DNA from: Streptomyces sp. NRRL WC-3549
GTDB taxonomy: Bacteria; Actinomycetota; Actinomycetes; Streptomycetales; Streptomycetaceae
Assembly: GCF_000721935.1 (NCBI RefSeq)
Contig: NZ_KL585445.1
Span: 46,625-54,832, forward strand
DNA: 8,208 bases
Direction: 5' to 3'
The notes under the pieces are model-generated. The model searched no databases. It was not told where the DNA came from and was given only the letters and a program-made list of their open reading frames with translations. Below, one piece after another: positions 1 to 4,991 of the stretch. The translations under genes and the position numbers were made by a program. Numbering within the stretch: position 1 is the first letter of the stretch; each line of letters starts with the position of its first letter.

Positions 1-401
1 CCGACCGGGTCGGCGGCGGTGCCGGAGGCGGCCGTCACGAAGCCGACGGTCACGGACGCCCCGGGGGCGAGGTCCTTGTTCCAGCTCGCGGGCCGCACGG
101 TGACGTGGTCGCCGCTGACCGTGTGCTCACCGTTCCAGAGCGAGTCGATCCGTGTGCCGGCGGGCAGGTCGAATTCGAGCGTCCATCCCGAACGTGCCTC
201 GGTGGAGTCGTTGGTGACGACGTACTGCCCGGTGTATCCGCCGTCCCAGCCGCTGGTCCTCGTGTACGTGGCGCCGACCGCGGCGGCCTGGGCCGTCCCG
301 GTGAGCGCGAAGACCGTGCCGCCGACGATCGCGGCGGCGACGACCGCGCCGGCCGCCTTGGTGCGGGTGCTCGTCGTACGGCGGTGCGTGCTGGTGCCCA
401 T
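1..401 (-). CDS. Secreted protein with N-terminal CBM2 module (partial, probably a chitinase or other polysaccharide hydrolase)
   Basis: Only the first 133 codons are present; the 3' part lies beyond position 1. The ATG at 401 is preceded by GAGGCAGGGA with a 5-nt gap, which supports this start. Residues 1-39 form an export signal: basic n-region with HRR and KAAG, a hydrophobic Ala/Val core, and a likely cleavage after AQA near residue 39. Residues ~43-124 match a family 2 carbohydrate-binding module: Y-T-R-T-S-G-W near the start, SGW at 71-73, W89, W107 followed by N, then LAPGASVTVGF at 111-121. The conserved Trp residues would form the flat binding face for chitin or cellulose. The Cys pair that closes many cellulose-type CBM2s is not visible, as in the CBM2 of several Streptomyces chitinases, so I infer a chitinase (perhaps GH18) with the catalytic domain downstream. 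The catalytic domain is not seen, so the enzyme class is a guess. The protein should act outside the cell. Confidence 0.85.
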   Translation of the reverse strand, partial: MGTSTHRRTTSTRTKAAGAVVAAAIVGGTVFALTGTAQAAAVGATYTRTSGWDGGYTGQYVVTNDSTEARSGWTLEFDLPAGTRIDSLWNGEHTVSGDHVTVRPASWNKDLAPGASVTVGFVTAASGTAADPV

Positions 402-497
402 TCGCGTCCCTGCCTCAGTCCTACGGGGGGTGGATGCGTCCGCACGCTAGCCCCACCGGGACGGACAAAGAGGGCACCCGGGGCCTGGGACGGTGTT

Positions 498-519
498 CTT
501 AGGGTGGGCTTAAGGAGGG
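498..519. promoter_or_regulatory. Tandem 11-bp direct repeat, candidate OmpR-family operator
   Basis: CTTAGGGTGGG (498-508) is followed with no gap by CTTAAGGAGGG (509-519); 9 of 11 positions agree. Adjacent repeats of one helical turn are the usual target geometry of OmpR/PhoB-type regulators, and a regulator of that class is encoded at 1995-2702. The site lies 13 bp beyond the kinase stop codon and about 100 bp upstream of the CBM2 gene start, so that gene is the natural target. The link to the local regulator is inference; no matching repeat was found upstream of the regulator gene itself. Confidence 0.4.
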
Positions 520-531
520 CATCGGCGCGGG

Positions 532-1998
532 TTAAAGGTTCGGCTCCGCGCCGGGGGGCCGGGACAGTCCTCCACTCCGGTTCCTCGCCTGCCGCCGCTG
601 CCGGCGCCCTTCCCGGCCGCCCACCCGGTGCCCCCGGCGCCCGCGCCGCGCGGGGACGCCGTCCAGACCGATCCAGACGCGGACCTCGGTGCCGCCGAGC
701 ACCGAGCGCCCGATGCGCAGGTCACCGCCGGTCGACTCGGCGACCCTGCGCACGATGTCCAGGCCCAGCCCGGTCGAGCCCACGGCGCCCGGGCCGCCGC
801 CGGGCCCGCTGGCGCCCCGGGCCAGGGCCGCCTCCGGGTCGGCGATGCCGGGGCCCGCGTCCGAGACCAGGACGATCACCGCGTCCCCGCTGTGGTGCAC
901 GTCGACGGCGAACGCGGTGCCCTCCGGGGTGTGCCGGAAGACGTTGCCGAGCAGGGCGTCGAGGGCGGCGGCCAGTTCGGGCCGTGCGACGGGTATCCGT
1001 ACCGTGCGGTCGACGCCCGCCAGCCGGACCGTACGGCCCTCGTCCTCGGCCAGGGCGGACCAGAACCCCATGCGTTCGCGGATCACCTCGGAGGCGTCGC
1101 ACCCGCTGCCGGCACCGGGGTGGGTGCTCTGGGTCTGCGGGCGCTGCTCCCGGGCGGTGCGGATGATGGTGTCGACCTCGCGTTCCAGCTGCTCGACCGC
1201 CGCCCTGGTCTGTTCGGCGGCGGGCCCCTCGCCCAGCGACGCCGCGTTGAGGCGGAGGACGGTCAGCGGGGTGCGCAGCCGGTGCGAGAGGTCGGCGGCC
1301 AGCTCGCGTTCGTTGGCCAGGAGCTGGACGACCTGGTCCGCCATGGAGTTGAACGCGACGGCGGCGGAGCGCAGTTCGGTGGGCCCCTCCTCGGGGACCC
1401 TGGTCCCCAGCCGCCCCTCCCCCAGGTCCTGGGCGGCGCCCGCGAGCCGTTGGGCGGGTTCCACCATGCGTACGCCGAGCCGGTCGGCGACGGCGACCGA
1501 GCCGACGATCAGGGCGACACCGACCCCGGCCAGGATCAGCCAGGCGGTGACGACCCCGTGGGAGACCTCGCCCTCCGGCACGAACACCTCGACGACGGCG
1601 ATGCCGCCGGATCCCAGCGCGGTGGGCTGGAGCAGCGCGAAGCCGCCCGGCACCTCGGCGACCGAGGCCCGTCCGGAGGCCCGCACGGTCTCCACGTCCT
1701 TCCCGGTGGCACGCCGGACACCGATCTCCAGGCGCCGGCCGGGCTGTTCGGCGGTGGCGGGCACATGGACGGCGAGCCGGCCCCGGCCGCCGGGTTCGGT
1801 GGACAGGACGGCCCGGGTCAGCTCCTCGCGGTCCGTGGTGATGGTGAGGGTCGGGCCGATGGTCGCGGCCTGCCGTTCGGCGGCGGTGAGGGCCCGGTCC
1901 CGCGCCATCTCCCTGACGACGAGGCCGAGGGGTACGGCGAAGGCGATCACCACCATCGCGGTGACCGCCAGACACACCTTGACCAGGGCCCATCTCAT
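532..1998 (-). CDS. Two-component sensor histidine kinase
   Basis: A 488-residue membrane histidine kinase that should autophosphorylate and pass phosphate to the regulator encoded just upstream. Membrane segment 1 spans ~6-28 and segment 2 ~148-172, leaving an extracytoplasmic sensor of ~120 residues with no cysteine and no recognisable ligand domain. A HAMP linker follows (~172-228). The dimerisation H-box SHRLRTPLT puts the phosphoacceptor at His239. The ATPase domain has an N-box (NVFRHTPEG, Asn352), a G1 box (DAGPG, 380-384) and a G2 box (STGLGLDIV, 408-416). The ATG at 1998 overlaps the regulator stop as ATGA, and there is no good Shine-Dalgarno of its own, so translation is probably coupled. 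The last ~42 residues are Arg/Gly-rich, beyond the normal end of the catalytic domain near GGTEVRVWIGL. All key catalytic motifs are present. Which stimulus it senses cannot be read from the sequence. Confidence 0.93.
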   Translation of the reverse strand: MRWALVKVCLAVTAMVVIAFAVPLGLVVREMARDRALTAAERQAATIGPTLTITTDREELTRAVLSTEPGGRGRLAVHVPATAEQPGRRLEIGVRRATGKDVETVRASGRASVAEVPGGFALLQPTALGSGGIAVVEVFVPEGEVSHGVVTAWLILAGVGVALIVGSVAVADRLGVRMVEPAQRLAGAAQDLGEGRLGTRVPEEGPTELRSAAVAFNSMADQVVQLLANERELAADLSHRLRTPLTVLRLNAASLGEGPAAEQTRAAVEQLEREVDTIIRTAREQRPQTQSTHPGAGSGCDASEVIRERMGFWSALAEDEGRTVRLAGVDRTVRIPVARPELAAALDALLGNVFRHTPEGTAFAVDVHHSGDAVIVLVSDAGPGIADPEAALARGASGPGGGPGAVGSTGLGLDIVRRVAESTGGDLRIGRSVLGGTEVRVWIGLDGVPARRGRRGHRVGGREGRRQRRQARNRSGGLSRPPGAEPNL

Positions 1999-2702
1999 GC
2001 GGGGTGCTCGGGTACGGCCGGGGGTTCGAGCTTCACACCGACGCCCCGCAGGGTGTGCAGGTAGCGCGGGCGGGCCGCCGTCTCGCCGAGTTTGCGCCGC
2101 AGCCAGGAGAGGTGGACGTCGATGGTCTGGTCGTCGCCGTAGGACTGCTGCCAGACCTCGGCCAGCAGTTCCCTGCGCGGCACGACGACCCCGGGGCGCC
2201 CGGCGAGGAAGGCCAGCAGGTCGAACTCCCGGCGCGTCAGGTCCAGGGCGGCTCCGTCGAGTTCGGCCTGCCGGCGCAGCGGGTCGACGCTGAGCCCGCC
2301 GACCTGGATGACCCGGGGCGGCGCCGCCTGACCGCCGGGGCCGCGGGTGCGGCGCAGGACGGCGGCCATGCGGGCGGAGAGGTGCTCCACCGAGAACGGC
2401 TTGGTCAGGTAGTCGTCCGCTCCGTCGTTGAGGAGCCTGACGATCTCGGCCTCGTCGTCCCTGGCGGTGGCGATGATCACGGGTACGTCGGTGATGGACC
2501 GGAGCATCTTCAGCGCCTCGGCGCCGTCGAGGTCGGGCAGCCCGAGGTCGAGGACGACCACGTCGAAGCGGAAGTGCGCCACCTCCCGCAGTGCTTCGAG
2601 CGCGGTGCCGACGCTGCGCACCGTGTGGGAGGCCTCGGTCAGGTGCCGGATGAGGGCGGAACGTACGAACTGGTCGTCCTCGACCACGAGCACACTTGGC
2701 AT
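1995..2702 (-). CDS. OmpR-family response regulator
   Basis: A 235-residue DNA-binding response regulator, cognate partner of the overlapping kinase gene. The receiver domain (~3-115) has the acidic pair Asp9-Asp10, the phosphoacceptor Asp52 in VVVLDLGLPD, Thr79 in ATARDD, and the Lys101-Pro102 pair in YLTKPF. A short Gly/Pro/Ala linker (~121-130) leads to an OmpR/PhoB winged-helix domain (~132-226) with LDLTRREFDLLAFL, the recognition-helix stretch QTIDVHLSWLRRKLG, and the terminal hairpin YLHTLRGVGVKLE. The ATG at 2702 opens directly with the expected first strand, PSVLVVEDD; its upstream GGTGCGG is only a weak ribosome site. The spacer to the divergent gene starting at 2781 is 78 bp, and I see no convincing promoter hexamers in it. 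The regulator may bind the tandem repeat at 498-519. Receiver and output domains look intact. It is not one of the named Streptomyces systems that I can identify with certainty. Confidence 0.95.
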   Translation of the reverse strand: MPSVLVVEDDQFVRSALIRHLTEASHTVRSVGTALEALREVAHFRFDVVVLDLGLPDLDGAEALKMLRSITDVPVIIATARDDEAEIVRLLNDGADDYLTKPFSVEHLSARMAAVLRRTRGPGGQAAPPRVIQVGGLSVDPLRRQAELDGAALDLTRREFDLLAFLAGRPGVVVPRRELLAEVWQQSYGDDQTIDVHLSWLRRKLGETAARPRYLHTLRGVGVKLEPPAVPEHPA

Positions 2703-2780
2703 GGGCCGCACCGTAGCCCATGCCCGTGCGCCTGGTGCCCGTCGGGACAACGGCGGTGCGGGTGGGGCAGGATGTGCCGG

Positions 2781-3326
2781 ATGCACCGAGGACTCGTACA
2801 CGCGGCGGCGTGGTCGTTCGCCACCGGGGCGGCGGTGACCCTGTCGTGGTGGGGTGTGCACACGGTGATGTCGGGGACGGCGTACGACCGTCCGCGCGCC
2901 GTGCCGATCGCGGCGGGCACCCAGGGCGCCGGGGCCGCCGAGGCGCCGGTGTCCTCGTCGACGCACCGCCCGTCGCCGTCGCCGCCGCCCACCTCGGGCC
3001 CGCCCGCCACCCGTTCGCCGTCGCCGCCGCCCCCGGCCCGCCCCTCTTCCGGTACGCCGTCGCCGGGGGACGCCCCGGCCTCCGCGCCCCCGGCGGCGGC
3101 GGGCAACGTGCAGAGCCATCCGACGCGGGGCGGGAGGGTGGTCCTGGAGCTGGCGCCGGACGCGGCGACGCTGGTCTCGGCCACCCCGGAGCCGGGGTGG
3201 TCGATGCGGGTGTGGACCAACGCGGAGTGGATCCGGGTGGACTTCACGGACGGCTCCGGGGCGACGGTCTCCGTCTTCTGCACCTGGAACGGCCATCCGC
3301 CGTCCGTCGAGGTCGTGGAGCAGTGA
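2781..3326 (+). CDS. Small membrane-anchored or secreted protein with Pro/Ser-rich linker, divergent from the two-component system
   Basis: A 181-residue protein of unknown function. Residues ~7-31 form a hydrophobic segment containing LSWWGVHTVM, which acts as an uncleaved anchor or signal peptide; no lipobox is seen. Residues ~47-108 are a low-complexity Pro/Ser/Ala/Thr linker of the kind that spans the cell wall. Residues ~114-181 form a compact, mostly beta-looking domain with VVLELAP, W140, W145, W150-IRVDF and VFCTWNGHPP around Cys167, ending in VEVVEQ. The charge pattern suggests the C-terminal domain is outside the cell. An in-frame ATG lies at 2772; I prefer 2781 because CAGGA then sits 8 nt upstream, but the choice is weak. 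The gene is divergent from the response regulator with a 78-bp spacer, so an accessory or ligand role for the kinase is plausible but unproven. I recall similar proteins only from streptomycetes and cannot name a domain. Confidence 0.8.
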   Translation: MHRGLVHAAAWSFATGAAVTLSWWGVHTVMSGTAYDRPRAVPIAAGTQGAGAAEAPVSSSTHRPSPSPPPTSGPPATRSPSPPPPARPSSGTPSPGDAPASAPPAAAGNVQSHPTRGGRVVLELAPDAATLVSATPEPGWSMRVWTNAEWIRVDFTDGSGATVSVFCTWNGHPPSVEVVEQ

Positions 3327-3331
3327 CGGCC

Positions 3332-3368
3332 CGGCCCCGCTCCGTCGTGCACCAGGTCGCCGGGGCCG
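3332..3368. terminator. Candidate bidirectional terminator hairpin
   Basis: CGGCCCCG at 3332-3339 is a perfect inverted repeat of CGGGGCCG at 3361-3368, with a 21-nt loop. It lies in the 60-bp gap between two converging genes (stops at 3326 and 3387), where a shared terminator is expected. There is no T-tract on either side and the loop is long, so the call rests on position and an 8-bp stem. Confidence 0.3.
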
Positions 3369-3386
3369 CCCTCGGCCACGGCCCGC

Positions 3387-4277
3387 TCAGCCGAAGGTGC
3401 CGGGCGGCGGGGCCGGGGACGGCCGGGCGTCCCGGTCCGTGACGACGGCGGCGCCGCCGGTGAAGTCGGCGAGCACACGCCCGTGTTCCACCCGGCCGGG
3501 GTACGGGTCGCTCGCGACGCGCCGGGTCAGTTCGGCGACGGCGAGGGGCCCGTCCGAGGCGACCAGGACGGCGTTGCCGAAGCGGCGGCCCCGCCAGACG
3601 GCGGGGTCGGCGGCGAGCGCGAGCTGGGGGAAGAGCGAGGCGGCGGTGGCGATCTGGCCGCGGAGGTGGGCGAGCGGCGGTCCGTCGGCGAGGTTGGCGG
3701 CGTACTGGCCGCCGGCCTTCAGCACCCGGCGCACCTCGGTGAGGAATTCGGCGGAACCCAGGTGCGCGGGGGTGCGGGCGCCGCTGAAGACGTCGGCGAC
3801 GACCAGGTCCGCCCAGCCGTCCGGGATCTTGCCGAGTCCGGCGCGGGCGTCCATGGCCCGCACCCGTATCCGGGCCTGCGGGTCCAGCGGGAGGGTGCCG
3901 CGCACCAGGTGGACGAGGGGCGCGTCGACCTCGACCACCTGCTGGGTGGAGCGCGGGCGGGTCGCCGCGAGGTACCGGGCGAGGGTGAAGGCACCGCCCC
4001 CGAGGTGGACGGCGTGCAGCGGCCGGCCCGGGGGCGCGGCGAGGTCGATGACGTGGCCGAGCCTGCGCTGGTACTCGAAGGAGAGGTACGCGGGGTCGTC
4101 CAGGTCCACGTGGGACTGCGGGGCACCGTCCAGCAACAGCGTCCAGGCGTGCGGGCGTTCGCGGTCGGGGACGAGTTCGGCCAGGCCGCCGTCGACCGGG
4201 GCGGCCACCGGCTCCCGCGTGCCCTCGGACCGCTTCCGGCCGCCCGCGCTCCTGGACGGCGTTCCTCGACGTGCCAC
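3387..4277 (-). CDS. Spermidine/spermine synthase-family SAM-binding protein (possibly not a true aminopropyltransferase)
   Basis: A 296-residue cytosolic protein with the spermidine-synthase fold. Residues ~30-70 correspond to the N-terminal beta region: LLLDGAPQSHVDLDDPAYLSFEY resembles the LDG-x-Q-S segment and the following Tyr/Glu residues. The Rossmann core has a glycine loop HLGGGAFTLARYL (91-103), an acidic strand end VVEVDAP (114-120) and DAR (143-145). The stretch VVADVFSG (159-166) occupies the place of the catalytic Asp segment, and an LKAGGQYAANL motif follows (186-196). GTG at 4277 is the likely start: AGGACGAG ends 5 nt upstream. Such proteins are often annotated as fused MFS/spermidine synthase or spermidine synthase-like; here there is no membrane domain. 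The usual polyamine-binding signature is not clear, so the substrate is unknown. It converges with the gene ending at 3326 and follows the 4378-4863 gene by 100 bp, so co-transcription is possible. Confidence 0.85.
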   Translation of the reverse strand: MARRGTPSRSAGGRKRSEGTREPVAAPVDGGLAELVPDRERPHAWTLLLDGAPQSHVDLDDPAYLSFEYQRRLGHVIDLAAPPGRPLHAVHLGGGAFTLARYLAATRPRSTQQVVEVDAPLVHLVRGTLPLDPQARIRVRAMDARAGLGKIPDGWADLVVADVFSGARTPAHLGSAEFLTEVRRVLKAGGQYAANLADGPPLAHLRGQIATAASLFPQLALAADPAVWRGRRFGNAVLVASDGPLAVAELTRRVASDPYPGRVEHGRVLADFTGGAAVVTDRDARPSPAPPPGTFG

Positions 4278-4282
4278 GTGCG

Positions 4283-4290
4283 CTCGTCCT
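4283..4290 (-). promoter_or_regulatory. Ribosome binding site that decides a GTG start
   Basis: Read on the minus strand, AGGACGAG lies 5 nt before the GTG at 4277. No in-frame ATG precedes the first conserved block, so this site favours the GTG start for the spermidine-synthase-like gene. Confidence 0.5.
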
Positions 4291-4377
4291 CGCTGACCGG
4301 TCGGGGGCCGGTTCCTCGGATGACCGCCCCGGGTACGGAGCGGCGGCGGTGGTTCCGCCTACCCGGCCATTATCGCC

Positions 4378-4863
4378 TCAGCTGCAGTTGTCGGCCGCCT
4401 CGATGAGCCGGGCCGCCTGGCCGAGCGCGGCCCTCAGGGCGGCCGGGTCGGTGACGGGGGCGTCCGCCCCGGGCGGCAGGAGCCAGCCCCCGCCGGTGAC
4501 GGGCGGCTCGGCGGGGACGCGCAGCCCCCTGCCGTCCGTGCGCGTACAGGCGCTGCCGGGCACGTCCCAGGCCTCGGCGGTGCCCGGGGGGACGAGGAAG
4601 CCGAGGGTGGCGCAGGTCCCGTCGTGCAGGACGGGGCCGACGGCCGCGTGGCCCGGGCCGCGTCGCAGGATGTCCACGGCCTCCAGCCCTTGGCGTGCCG
4701 GGACGGTCACCAGGTCGCACGGTGCGGTTTCCGGGCCGATGTGCGGCAAGGGAAACCCCTCCTCTCGTCTCGGTACGGAGCCGCGCCCCGTCTCCACATG
4801 GACCAACGCGCGGACCGCGTCAAGGGCTACGGCGGCACGCCGCCGCAAAGGGTGGCAGTTCAT
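4378..4863 (-). CDS. Conserved hypothetical protein resembling a truncated primase/polymerase-like protein
   Basis: A 161-residue protein from the ATG at 4863, or 170 residues from an in-frame ATG at 4890. Neither start has a clear Shine-Dalgarno, so translation may start from a leaderless or near-leaderless message. The blocks DLVTVPARQGLEAV (50-63), GPVLHDG (76-82), LGFLVPPGTAEAW (87-99) and GGGWLLPPG (114-122), then TDPAALRAALGQAARLIEAAD near the end, recall the second half of short Streptomyces proteins annotated as bifunctional DNA primase/polymerase. The N-terminal half that would hold the metal-binding catalytic acidic residues is missing. Five cysteines are present (3, 49, 84, 106, 160). 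A polymerase activity is therefore unlikely; a structural or regulatory role is possible. It is divergent from the HTH/TPR regulator at 4992, and such pairing may be functional. The homology is from memory of sequence patterns and is tentative; the gene itself is supported by frame and codon use. Confidence 0.75.
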   Translation of the reverse strand: MNCHPLRRRAAVALDAVRALVHVETGRGSVPRREEGFPLPHIGPETAPCDLVTVPARQGLEAVDILRRGPGHAAVGPVLHDGTCATLGFLVPPGTAEAWDVPGSACTRTDGRGLRVPAEPPVTGGGWLLPPGADAPVTDPAALRAALGQAARLIEAADNCS

Positions 4864-4905
4864 GGCGGATTGCAGGAGAGATGTCCGCATTGTTCGTAAT
4901 CGCAG

Positions 4906-4923
4906 TGTGTACGGCCCGTCACA
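4906..4923. promoter_or_regulatory. Imperfect palindrome in divergent spacer, candidate operator
   Basis: TGTGTACGGCCCGTCACA has arms TGTG-ACGG and CCGT-CACA around a central C, with one extra T at 4910. It lies between the divergent primase-like gene (start 4863 or 4890) and the HTH/TPR regulator (start 4992), a usual position for autoregulation. No clear -35/-10 pair was seen here. Binding by the local regulator is inference only. Confidence 0.28.
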
Positions 4924-4976
4924 GCAGGTACGTTCTTGCTCCGCCGGGACACCGGAAGCAGGAACCCGGCTGCACC

Positions 4977-4984
4977 AGAGAGGG
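4977..4984 (+). promoter_or_regulatory. Ribosome binding site of the HTH/TPR regulator
   Basis: AGAGAGGG lies 7 nt before the ATG at 4992. The frame is open further upstream to 4695, but that part runs antisense through the divergent gene, so this site fixes 4992 as the start. Confidence 0.6.
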
Positions 4985-4991
4985 CCCCGCC

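Noticed and set aside
468..510. Possible terminator after the kinase gene
   Set aside because: CCCC-CGGG near 451-460 and CCCGGGG near 477-483 can pair only with a bulge and a 16-nt loop, and no T-tract follows.
722..1993. Minus-strand frame starting at ATG 1993
   Set aside because: It is out of frame with the kinase motifs and gives an Arg/Gly/Pro-rich sequence with no family likeness; the ATG at 1998 gives the real kinase.
628..2064. Long plus-strand open frame across the kinase gene
   Set aside because: It is antisense to a kinase with all catalytic motifs, has no domain pattern, and arises from the GC-rich codon bias of the minus-strand gene.
2941..3110. GC-rich trinucleotide runs (cgtcgccgtcgccgccg)
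   Set aside because: They encode the Pro/Ser linker of the 2781-3326 protein and are not an independent repeat element.
3397..4296. Plus-strand open frames opposite the spermidine-synthase-like gene
   Set aside because: The minus strand shows a coherent SAM-binding protein; the plus frames have no recognisable motif.
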